Shown: piece by piece, positions 1-5,589 of the stretch | How the letters are laid out: each line of letters opens with the position of its first letter | Numbering within the stretch: the first letter of the stretch is position 1 | NCBI GenBank assembly: GCA_002426015.1 | Contig: DINS01000005.1 | Location: 1-6,018 of the forward strand | Direction: 5' to 3' | Length of the DNA stretch: 6,018 bases | Source: Flavobacteriaceae bacterium UBA5534 | GTDB lineage: Bacteria; Bacteroidota; Bacteroidia; Flavobacteriales; Flavobacteriaceae | Notes under the pieces: generated by a model | Told to the model about the DNA's origin: nothing | Seen by the model: the letters and a program-made list of their open reading frames with translations, nothing else | Databases searched by the model: none | Translations under genes and position numbers: made by a program

Positions 1-323
1 GGGGGTGTTGTTAAATAGGGTACGCCATCATAAAAATTAGGTAATAACAAACCATGCCAATGCACAGAGGTTTCTTCGCTCATTTCATTTTTTACGTAAA
101 TGACTGCGTATTCGCCTTCCGTGAATTTTAAGGTTGGCCCCGGAATACCACTATTAATGGTCATGCCCTTAACTTCTTTCCCGGCTTTGTTGACCATTTC
201 CTCACGAAGTGTTATGACATATTCCTTTATAGGTAGATAATCAATATTACCCTCCAAGGACTGTCCGAGAACTGAACTTAATGGGATTAGTAATAAGATT
301 ATTATATATTTTAAGTGATTCAT
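1..323 (-). CDS. Multicopper oxidase, N-terminal part (runs off left edge)
   Basis: An open frame begins at the ATG at 323-321 and stays open to the window edge, giving 107 residues. Residues 1-20 form a Sec-type signal peptide (MNHLKYIIILLLIPLSSVLG, then Q) with no twin arginine. The mature part has the multicopper oxidase N-terminal cupredoxin pattern: NSGIPGPTLKFTEGE at 57-71, followed by HWHGLLLPNFYDGVPYLTTP at 88-107. The HWHG at 88-91 is the first His-x-His pair of the type 2/type 3 copper cluster in this family. By family knowledge such CopA/CueO-like enzymes oxidise Cu(I) to Cu(II) in the periplasm and lower its toxicity. The start lies only 4 nt after the lipoprotein stop, with an AAAA leader and no Shine-Dalgarno, so the two are almost certainly co-transcribed. 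The remaining cupredoxin domains and the HCH motif lie outside the window, so I cannot tell a two- from a three-domain enzyme. Confidence 0.93.
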   Translation of the reverse strand, partial: MNHLKYIIILLLIPLSSVLGQSLEGNIDYLPIKEYVITLREEMVNKAGKEVKGMTINSGIPGPTLKFTEGEYAVIYVKNEMSEETSVHWHGLLLPNFYDGVPYLTTP

Positions 324-327
324 TTTT

Positions 328-738
328 TTATAATTTAAAGTGTTCTTTATATGAAAGTTCTGATTCAAAATAAAGAATGTCATTATTACCATTAGGGGAC
401 AATACAATGTAGGCCAATGCTTTATCTACTTCTTTTCCAGTATGTGGATCAAAAGCATAACGAACTTCTCTTAGGTTTTTTATTTTTCCGACACAATCAG
501 GGCAACAACCATAATAAGTTTTACCTTCAACTTCCACAGGAATTTGGTCTATCCCCATAAACTTATTGTTAACAAAACAAACTAAACTAGATTTCAATTT
601 AGCTTCATTTGCCATGGCTCCTTGACTTGCCCCAACGGTAGTAGGTTTCTGAATAACTTCTTTTTTAGTATTATTACAGCTTATGCTAACGGCAAGTACA
701 ATAAAACTAATTACTAGGACATTAATTTTTGTTTTCAT
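328..738 (-). CDS. TRASH/NosL-like Cys-rich lipoprotein, putative copper-binding
   Basis: This 136-residue protein has a lipoprotein signal peptide: a hydrophobic stretch at 5-20 followed by SISC with the lipid-modified Cys at 21. A polar linker (22-50) precedes a compact metal-binding-like core: Cys54 in VCFVNNKFMG, then YYGCCPDC with Cys78, Cys79 and Cys82. After this comes FDPHTGKEVDKA (96-107) and a terminal LYFESELSYKEHF. The C...CCxxC pattern with a DP-TG-VDKA continuation and a FxSE ending resembles TRASH/YHS and NosL/MlpB-type periplasmic metal-binding proteins; that family placement is by eye. It is probably anchored in a membrane facing the periplasm. It sits directly upstream of, and 4 nt from, the multicopper oxidase, which suggests copper delivery to or storage beside that enzyme (inference). 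A 128-nt gap separates it from the HMBD gene upstream, so an internal promoter is possible. Confidence 0.85.
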   Translation of the reverse strand: MKTKINVLVISFIVLAVSISCNNTKKEVIQKPTTVGASQGAMANEAKLKSSLVCFVNNKFMGIDQIPVEVEGKTYYGCCPDCVGKIKNLREVRYAFDPHTGKEVDKALAYIVLSPNGNNDILYFESELSYKEHFKL

Positions 739-785
739 TTTTTATGTTTTTTATATTTTTTTCACCTGAGAAAAAAAGAGAATAT

Positions 786-803
786 GTTTTCAAAAATGAA
801 AAC
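786..803. repeat. Short inverted repeat in the gap between HMBD gene and lipoprotein gene
   Basis: GTTTTC (786-791) and GAAAAC (798-803) are perfect 6-base inverted arms around a 6-base AT loop, inside the 128-nt gap between two genes. On the minus strand the hairpin is followed about 10 nt later by a run of seven T (plus-strand A run near 771-778). It could be a weak terminator, an operator half-site pair or chance; the stem has only two G:C pairs, so I rate it low. Nothing else recognisable was found in this gap. Confidence 0.25.
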
Positions 804-866
804 AATTAACTACGTCATCCATTTAAAGGTATTCAGTAAATTTTCTTATCATCAGGAATTAAAATA

Positions 867-1244
867 CTAATGTTTATGGTTTTTATTAGAATCTTCTTTT
901 TTCATATCTGTCTCTTTCTCAGTCAGGTTCATTCCACATTTTGGACATTCATCTGGCTTGTTACTTGTTATTTCTGGGTGCATGGAGCAAGTATATACTT
1001 TTACCATTTTGCTACGATTCATATCCATTTTTGTAGAATCTTTTTTCATATCCATTTCACTATGATCCATTTCGATTTTCTTTAAATTCATTCCGCATTT
1101 TGGGCATTCACCTGGTTTATCACTTTTTACATCAGCATGCATTGGGCAGGTGTACATTGCTTTCATTTCCATTTTAGAATGATCCATTTTCATTTTGGTT
1201 GTGTCCTTTTTCATTTTAGAATGATCCATTTCTTGGGCATTCAT
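867..1244 (-). CDS. Met/His-rich protein with two heavy-metal-binding (HMBD) modules
   Basis: From the first ATG the product is 125 residues. It contains two copies of the heavy-metal-binding domain: MYTCPMHADVKSDKPGECPK plus CGM at 30-52, and VYTCSMHPEITSNKPDECPK plus CGM at 83-105. Both keep the CxMH and CPxCGM ligands. Around them are Met/His-rich repeats (MDHSKM at 6-11 and 20-25, MDHSEM at 59-64, degenerate MNRSKM at 75-80) and a His-containing tail NKNHKH. These are soft-metal ligand sets suited to Cu(I)/Ag(I), so a periplasmic metal buffer or chaperone for the Cus pump is likely (inference). The same HMBD occurs in the neighbouring adaptor. The start is in doubt: reading in frame upstream of the ATG gives a complete export signal ending in MNAQ, so the real protein is probably about 147 residues and secreted, beginning near 1310. 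An AGGA 9 nt before the ATG at 1244 could support the shorter, cytosolic start. Confidence 0.85.
   Translation of the reverse strand: MNAQEMDHSKMKKDTTKMKMDHSKMEMKAMYTCPMHADVKSDKPGECPKCGMNLKKIEMDHSEMDMKKDSTKMDMNRSKMVKVYTCSMHPEITSNKPDECPKCGMNLTEKETDMKKEDSNKNHKH
1170..1231. repeat. Exact 20-bp direct repeat, two copies 42 bp apart, inside the HMBD gene
   Basis: CATTTTAGAATGATCCATTT occurs identically at 1170-1189 and 1212-1231. The 42-bp offset is 14 codons, so frame is kept. Each copy encodes the core KMDHSKM in the minus-strand gene. It indicates recent in-frame duplication of the Met/His ligand unit rather than a regulatory repeat. Confidence 0.8.
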
Positions 1245-1310
1245 TGTTGATAGTCCTACAGTTGCTATTATTAAAACAACTAATAAATTTTTTGCTTTAA
1301 TGATTTTTAT
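1245..1310 (-). other. In-frame signal-peptide coding extension of the HMBD gene lacking a standard start codon
   Basis: The frame of the HMBD gene stays open upstream of its ATG to a TAA at 1322-1320. From 1310 it reads (I)KIIKAKNLLVVLIIATVG followed by LSTMNAQ and then EMDHSK: lysines, a hydrophobic core and an AQ cleavage site, like the signals of the neighbouring genes. No ATG, GTG or TTG lies in this stretch. Candidate initiators are ATA at 1310-1308, which is one transition from ATG and is followed by AAA as in the MK starts next door, ATC at 1304, or ATT at 1301. An A-rich leader typical of this phylum precedes it. Either a rare start codon is used, or the original ATG has been lost or misread. 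Confidence 0.7.
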
Positions 1311-1322
1311 TTTTAAATTTTA

Positions 1323-1482
1323 TTTTTTACTATAAACGCCATTTGAATTAACCATAATTTTCTACAAAAACTACTTAAATTTTATTTAGTTTTTAATAAT
1401 TTATTATTTCTAAAAGTTAACGGTGTCTACCTTGTAATATGTTTAATTGGTTACTCTAATTATTTATCATTCTCTCTTATTT
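1323..1482. other. AT-rich intergenic stretch with no recognised feature
   Basis: About 160 nt between the PII-like gene (with its readthrough tail) and the extended HMBD gene. It is very AT-rich. I see no tRNA, no convincing terminator hairpin (only AT-only palindromes such as TAATAAATTATTA near 1393-1405) and no clear Bacteroidetes promoter. A TAGTTTTTG on the minus strand (1365-1373) is near the TAnnTTTG -7 element but one base too long, with no TTG partner at the right distance. Confidence 0.5.
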
Positions 1483-1503
1483 TTAATCTCTAATTCTTAC
1501 TTT
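1483..1503 (-). other. Lost PII C-terminal tail (KVRIRD) just after the stop codon
   Basis: Directly after the TAA at 1506-1504 of the PII-like gene, the same frame reads K-V-R-I-R-D and then TAA at 1485-1483. With the stop counted as residue 98, these are residues 99-104. They line up with RVIRIRT at 98-104 of E. coli GlnB, recalled from memory, placing arginines exactly at 101 and 103. This is most simply read as the remainder of the gene after a sense codon (TAT/TAC Tyr or similar) became TAA. Confidence 0.65.
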
Positions 1504-1797
1504 TTACACTACATTAGTCACGTAGAATAAGCCATCATAGCTTTTACCCTTACGTGCATGCTCTTTTATTATCTTAACAATTTTATTTACATCGTCTTTA
1601 TTGCATACTATTTCCAATTTTGCAATCTTGTAGTGCAAAAAAGGATGGCTTAAACTTGGATATTCTTTATCTGGATCGGAAAAATTCCCGGAACCATCAC
1701 CTTCAAAAATGCTAAAACAACAAAAGCTGTTTTTTTGTAAATTCAATGCTACATCATTTACTTTGTTTGTTCGGATAAATGCTTTAATTTCTTTCAT
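1504..1797 (-). CDS. PII-like signalling protein (GlnB superfamily), apparently C-terminally truncated
   Basis: This 97-residue protein starts MKEIKAFIR and follows the PII fold throughout: first strand with R9 and K12, a helix at 13-23, a second strand FCCFSIFEGDGSG (25-37), a T-loop region (38-56), the strand KIAKLEIVC (57-65), a helix DDVNKIVKIIKEHA (68-81), the B-loop-like KGKSYDGLFYV (83-93) and NVV. Numbering matches GlnB without gaps, D88 and G89 being retained. Departures include T10 where PII has Pro, Y87 for Gly and L90 for Lys, so classical ATP binding is doubtful. T-loop Tyr51 is His here. Cys26, Cys27, Cys65, His51 and His55 could bind metal (inference). Divergent PII proteins encoded beside heavy-metal RND pumps are known; this looks like one of them, perhaps cytosolic modulation of the efflux system. 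The stop at codon 98 removes the usual C-terminus, which is still visible in frame afterwards. It lies 78 nt after the DUF3347 gene. Confidence 0.85.
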   Translation of the reverse strand: MKEIKAFIRTNKVNDVALNLQKNSFCCFSIFEGDGSGNFSDPDKEYPSLSHPFLHYKIAKLEIVCNKDDVNKIVKIIKEHARKGKSYDGLFYVTNVV

Positions 1798-1822
1798 GAC
1801 TTTATCTTTTTTTTTGATTAAT

Positions 1823-1865
1823 AAGCTGGCCTATAAAAGCTGTTAAAGCCTTGATAAACCAGCTT
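1823..1865. repeat. Inverted repeat between DUF3347 and PII-like genes
   Basis: AAGCTGG at 1823-1829 and CCAGCTT at 1859-1865 are perfect 7-base inverted arms separated by 29 nt, filling most of the 78-nt intercistronic gap. A further AAGCTG copy lies inside the loop at 1837-1842. There is no T run on the exit side of the minus strand (ATTAATC then an A run), so it does not look like an intrinsic terminator. An mRNA processing or stability hairpin, or a regulator site, is possible. Confidence 0.4.
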
Positions 1866-1875
1866 CTGCTACCAA

Positions 1876-2421
1876 TCACATAGACTTAAATGTTTCTTTT
1901 ACGCTGCCACAACTTACCATAGCTTTTCCCATGTAGGGATTTTTAATTTTGTTGGAATTTGAAAACCAGTAGGAACCCCCATCGTTTGCCATTGGGCAAA
2001 AGGTTTTATAAATTTCACCTTCGGTCACGTTCTCCTTTAACAAAGGTTCAAAGGCTGTGCTAAGTTTTGAAAATACAATACGCTGATCCATGATATTGGA
2101 CTTAGAAGCCATGTCTTCGGCAACTTTTAGGGCATCGGTTGCTTTACCGTATTTCTTTAAAATCCCAACAAGCATTTTTGAGGCTTTCTGTGCTTTTTCA
2201 GAATTGGCTTCAACCAAAGCTTCATTTATCATGGTATAGTGCATGTAGGCCTTGGTCAGGTTTTTATCGTTTAACTTTACCATATTGGTGTCATGGTCCA
2301 TCATACCGTGATCGTCCTGTTTCATGTTCATATTGCCATGGTCGTGCTGGGCGTAAACAACACTTGACATGCCCATTATAAGGGCTATCATTGCTATCGG
2401 TTTTAATTTTAAATTTTTCAT
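1876..2421 (-). CDS. DUF3347 domain periplasmic protein, Met/His-rich N-terminus
   Basis: The 181-residue product has a signal peptide (residues 1-24, ending SSVVYA before Q25). A metal-ligand-rich segment follows (HDHGNMNMKQDDHGMMDHD, 26-44), then a DUF3347 domain at about 53-178. The domain is helical and ends in the characteristic block FCPMANDGGSYWFSNSNKIK plus NPYMGKAMVSCG (141-172), with Cys142, Met144 and Cys171 as conserved possible ligands. DUF3347 has no firmly established activity, but it recurs with Bacteroidetes copper/silver efflux genes. The C-terminal domain of the adjacent adaptor is a clear paralogue, with the same FCPMA...YW...IKNPY.G..M..CG pattern. It starts 24 nt after the adaptor stop behind an A-rich leader. 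A soluble periplasmic metal carrier working with the adaptor is the likely role (inference). Confidence 0.9.
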   Translation of the reverse strand: MKNLKLKPIAMIALIMGMSSVVYAQHDHGNMNMKQDDHGMMDHDTNMVKLNDKNLTKAYMHYTMINEALVEANSEKAQKASKMLVGILKKYGKATDALKVAEDMASKSNIMDQRIVFSKLSTAFEPLLKENVTEGEIYKTFCPMANDGGSYWFSNSNKIKNPYMGKAMVSCGSVKETFKSM

Positions 2422-2445
2422 CTGTTTTGTTTTTTTAAGTTTTTG

Positions 2446-4323
2446 TTATTTCATTATTACTTCTTTCACATCGCCACAGGTCAACATTTTTGCGCCTAGA
2501 TACGGGTTTTTGATAGGTTTCTCAAGGCTTAACCAATAGGCCCCGGCATTATTGTCGGCCATAGGGCAAAATTGCTCGTAAACTTTTTGGTTGACACCGA
2601 AGAGTTTTACGCCTTTGGACAAATGTGCCGATAAATGCTTAAAATGGCTGCGCTGTTTTTCGATATCCGAAATTTCTGAAATGGAGGTCGCAGACCCTGT
2701 AATTTCCTTGGATATGGTCATCCAGTGGTTATGTGCTGTGTGGTCCGACAATTGTTTCATGTCCACTTTTTTCATGGCGTTCAATAGCGTTTTGGCAGAA
2801 GCACTAGCGGCACTGCCGTCGTCTGCAACAAAAGCATCCTTTAATTTAATATAGGCGTTGAAAACCTGTTCCAATTGGCTTTTAAAAGCATTGGTTGTGG
2901 CAATGCGCTGGTTCATATCGACATGGCTGGTATTATTTTCCATTTTGGTATGGTCTGTGCCAGTTTGGCCTTGCATTTTTGGATCGCTCATGTCCATTTT
3001 GCTATGGTCTGCACTACTTGTTTTATTGTCACCGCCCATATCCATACCGGCATGGCCGCCCAGGCTTACCTTGCCCCCTTCTGGGTTCATCATGCTTTTT
3101 TTGCCAACCAATTGGGCTGAGGCATCAATTCTGAACACCCCATTGGTGGCAACAGTTTCACCTTCCATTAACCCGTCTTTAATAATATAAAAATCTCCCA
3201 AATCTGCCCCTAGAGCAACTTCCCTGTAGACAAAGGAAATGGTTTTTTCGTGCGGGACCTTTACATAGACAACGGCCCGTTTTCCGGTCCATAGCACCGC
3301 CGATTTTGGTATTATTATGGCATCTTTTACATTGGCCAATCTAGCACTTACAATTCCTGTGGCATACATTTCTGGCAGCAGTAAATTGGATGGGTTATTT
3401 ACTTCAACCCTAACTTTAGCAACTCTTGTTGTGGCTGAAACAAAAGGATCTACATAGGTAACTTTTCCTTTAAACGTTTTACCTGGAAGTGCTTGGACCG
3501 TAAAATTAAACTCATCATTGATATGTATCCATTGAATATCCGACTCATAAGCTTCAAACATCACCCAAACGGTGCTTAAATTTGCAATATCAAACAAAAC
3601 ACTTCCTTCTTTTACATAGTCTCCAAGTTCAACATTCCTTTTCATAACATACCCCGAATGATCAGATAAAATATCAATTTCTTCTTTCACATTACCTGAT
3701 TTTTCAATAGCACTAATTTGGGCTTCATTTAGTTTCCACAACTTCAGTTTATTGCGTGCAGCTGTATATAATTGCGGATAAACATCCTTAGACTTGATGG
3801 CCTCAAAAAGTTCTTTTTGGGCAGCGATCAATTCAGGTGAATAAATACGCACTATTTTTTGTCCATATGACACTTTTTCGCCTGTAAAATTAACATATAG
3901 GTGTTCAATTCTACCTGGTATATGAGACACTTGAGAAAACAGTTTTCGCTCATCTGGCTGAACTCTCCCTAATAAATGTAATTCTTTTGTTGCATTAGCT
4001 TTTAAGACTACCGTAGTCTGTATATTTGCCAATTGATAAGCTTCTTGATTCAATACAATCTCCTCGTCACTTATTTTTTCTGCGGTATCATTTCCTTTCA
4101 AAGGGATAAGTTCCATACCGCAAATGGGGCAATTGCCAGGTTCTTTCATTTTAATTTGGGGGTGCATGGCACAGGTCCAAAGCTGGGTAACAGGATCTTG
4201 AACATATTCATGCCCAGATTCATCATGATCCATTTTTGAGCCATCACCTGAAAACGCAATTCCTACGATAATTCCGATAATTAAGATACCGGTTCCTATG
4301 ATATAATTTTTATATTTTTTCAT
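2446..4323 (-). CDS. cusB: CusB-type RND efflux periplasmic adaptor with N-terminal HMBD and C-terminal DUF3347
   Basis: 625 residues, longer than the roughly 400 of E. coli CusB because of two extra domains. Residues 1-25 are a membrane anchor or uncleaved signal (MKKYKNYIIGTGILIIGIIV). An HMBD follows at 48-75 (WTCAMHPQIK...CPICGMELIP; Cys51, His54, Cys65, Cys68, Met70). Then comes the membrane-fusion body at about 88-405: a barrel-sandwich half (GRIEHLYVNFTGEKVSYGQK), a helical hairpin with YSPELIAAQKELFEA (161-175), the second half DHSGYVMKRNVELGDYVKEG (221-240), a beta-barrel with LSTVWVMFEAYESDI (249-263) and a membrane-proximal part IIIPKSAVLWTGKRAVVYV. A Met/His-rich linker spans about 423-470. 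The DUF3347 domain at about 475-620 ends FCPMADNNAGAYWLS...IKNPYLGAKMLTCG. The protein would bridge the inner-membrane pump and the outer-membrane channel and feed Cu(I)/Ag(I) to the pump. It starts 11 nt after the channel gene. Confidence 0.94.
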   Translation of the reverse strand: MKKYKNYIIGTGILIIGIIVGIAFSGDGSKMDHDESGHEYVQDPVTQLWTCAMHPQIKMKEPGNCPICGMELIPLKGNDTAEKISDEEIVLNQEAYQLANIQTTVVLKANATKELHLLGRVQPDERKLFSQVSHIPGRIEHLYVNFTGEKVSYGQKIVRIYSPELIAAQKELFEAIKSKDVYPQLYTAARNKLKLWKLNEAQISAIEKSGNVKEEIDILSDHSGYVMKRNVELGDYVKEGSVLFDIANLSTVWVMFEAYESDIQWIHINDEFNFTVQALPGKTFKGKVTYVDPFVSATTRVAKVRVEVNNPSNLLLPEMYATGIVSARLANVKDAIIIPKSAVLWTGKRAVVYVKVPHEKTISFVYREVALGADLGDFYIIKDGLMEGETVATNGVFRIDASAQLVGKKSMMNPEGGKVSLGGHAGMDMGGDNKTSSADHSKMDMSDPKMQGQTGTDHTKMENNTSHVDMNQRIATTNAFKSQLEQVFNAYIKLKDAFVADDGSAASASAKTLLNAMKKVDMKQLSDHTAHNHWMTISKEITGSATSISEISDIEKQRSHFKHLSAHLSKGVKLFGVNQKVYEQFCPMADNNAGAYWLSLEKPIKNPYLGAKMLTCGDVKEVIMK

Positions 4324-4334
4324 TTTAATTTTTT

Positions 4335-5579
4335 TTATTGTCCAATTAAATAATCCATAAATGCCGCAGCAGCATTTTTATCTGTTAATGCTTTTTCATG
4401 TTCCAATTCATAATTTAACAATTGCCGTTCTATACGCAACACTTCTTCAAAGTCCCTAGCATTTGTTGAATAAGATGTTATTAAAATATCCAGTACCTTT
4501 TTTGCAATTTCAGATTGCCTTAAATTTAAAGCTATACGCCTATTGCCATCGTTAAAATCCTTAAGCGTATTTTCATATATAGAGCTCAATGTGTTCTTTT
4601 TATCCTCTTTTCTGGATACTTCGGCTTCTTGCCTGAATTGTGCTTCTTTTATTAACGCCTTATATTTTTTACGATATAATGGAATGGTTACCCCTACTGA
4701 AGGAAACACAAACACGTCTTTACCGTTGTCTGATGCCGTTGACATAGGATTGTTTCCCACTATGGTGTAATTTAAGCCCACATTAAACTTTGGCAATCCT
4801 TCTTTTTTCGCTGCAATTTCCTGATTTAAAAAGGCGTTCAACTTATGTTCTATACTCTTTATTTGATGGTTTGAGGTATAGATTTCGTCGAGCATTTTCA
4901 ACTGGTCCAAAGGAAATTCTTCTTGCCACAATACATCTGGCACTATTATTTCTGAAATATCGTCCCGGTTCAGTAAGTTGTTGAACTTTATTCGAAAAGC
5001 ATCTTTTGTATCCAAAAAAAGCGCCAATTGGTTTTCGAGATCGTTAATCTCCAATTCAACCCGTAACTCATCTACTACCGAAGCTGTACCTGCTTCAATT
5101 TTTACTAAGGAAAGCCTTTTAAAAACCTCTAAAATTTCTATGTTCTCTTTAGTTATCTCTATAGCTTTTTGAATAAAATAAAAGTTATAATAAGCGGTTT
5201 TCACTTCAAAGAAAATATTAGACTTTTCATTTTCAAAATCTTCATATTTTGCTTTTGCCATTTGGGTCGCAACATCCTCTTTAGCACTTAGCAAACCAAA
5301 CCACGGAAAACTTTGCATTAAATTAAAGTTCGCCCTTTGCGGCCCAACCCTTGTTTCAGCAGGCTGGATAAAATACCCAAAAGCAAATGTAGGATCGGGT
5401 AAAGTACCCACTTGAGGCACTATTTCCATGGCGGCCATATAATCATTGAACATAGCTTTTAATCCAGGATTATTGGATGCGGCTACTTTTAAATAGCTAT
5501 CCAATTCCTGCTGTGCTTGTGCAAATGGCACCAGCAGCAGTAGACTAAAGAAGCTAAAAACTATTTTTATATTTTTCAT
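4335..5579 (-). CDS. cusC: TolC/CusC-family outer membrane efflux channel
   Basis: 414 residues with a Sec signal peptide (1-22, ending PFAQA before Q23). No cysteine follows, so unlike E. coli CusC it is probably not a lipoprotein. The body matches the outer membrane efflux protein fold with its two internally similar halves. The first includes LPDPTFAFGYFIQP (60-73), QSFPWFGLL (89-97) and long amphipathic helices to about 205. The second includes GLPKFNVGLNYTIVGNNPMS (261-280), FPSVGVTIPLYRKKYKALIK (292-311) and helices to the end. A trimer would form the periplasmic tunnel and outer-membrane pore of the CusABC complex. It lies between the pump gene (10 nt upstream) and the adaptor gene (11 nt downstream), clearly one transcription unit. 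Metal specificity comes from the neighbours, not from this protein. Confidence 0.93.
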   Translation of the reverse strand: MKNIKIVFSFFSLLLLVPFAQAQQELDSYLKVAASNNPGLKAMFNDYMAAMEIVPQVGTLPDPTFAFGYFIQPAETRVGPQRANFNLMQSFPWFGLLSAKEDVATQMAKAKYEDFENEKSNIFFEVKTAYYNFYFIQKAIEITKENIEILEVFKRLSLVKIEAGTASVVDELRVELEINDLENQLALFLDTKDAFRIKFNNLLNRDDISEIIVPDVLWQEEFPLDQLKMLDEIYTSNHQIKSIEHKLNAFLNQEIAAKKEGLPKFNVGLNYTIVGNNPMSTASDNGKDVFVFPSVGVTIPLYRKKYKALIKEAQFRQEAEVSRKEDKKNTLSSIYENTLKDFNDGNRRIALNLRQSEIAKKVLDILITSYSTNARDFEEVLRIERQLLNYELEHEKALTDKNAAAAFMDYLIGQ

Positions 5580-5589
5580 TACTTGATTT

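Noticed and set aside
778..786. Confident intrinsic terminator after the HMBD gene
   Set aside because: The stem is 6 bp with two G:C pairs and the T run begins about 10 nt away; kept only as a weak inverted repeat.
870..1085. Plus-strand open frame of 71 codons
   Set aside because: It is the antisense of the HMBD gene. Its Phe/His/Ile-rich composition mirrors the Lys/Met/Asp codons opposite and shows no family features.
1170..1231. Regular repeats suggesting a CRISPR or other array
   Set aside because: Only two exact copies, in frame within a coding region and encoding Met/His ligand motifs; no spacers.
1365..1373. Possible Bacteroidetes -7 promoter element (TAGTTTTTG on the minus strand)
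   Set aside because: One base longer than TAnnTTTG and no TTG at about 19-20 nt upstream; chance is likely in such AT-rich DNA.
2139..3190. Several overlapping plus-strand open frames of 79-110 codons
   Set aside because: All lie opposite the DUF3347 and adaptor genes, whose minus-strand products have clear domains. The plus-strand products look random.
4033..5172. Plus-strand open frames of 64-75 codons
   Set aside because: They are antisense to the adaptor and outer-membrane channel genes, with no recognisable motifs or leaders.
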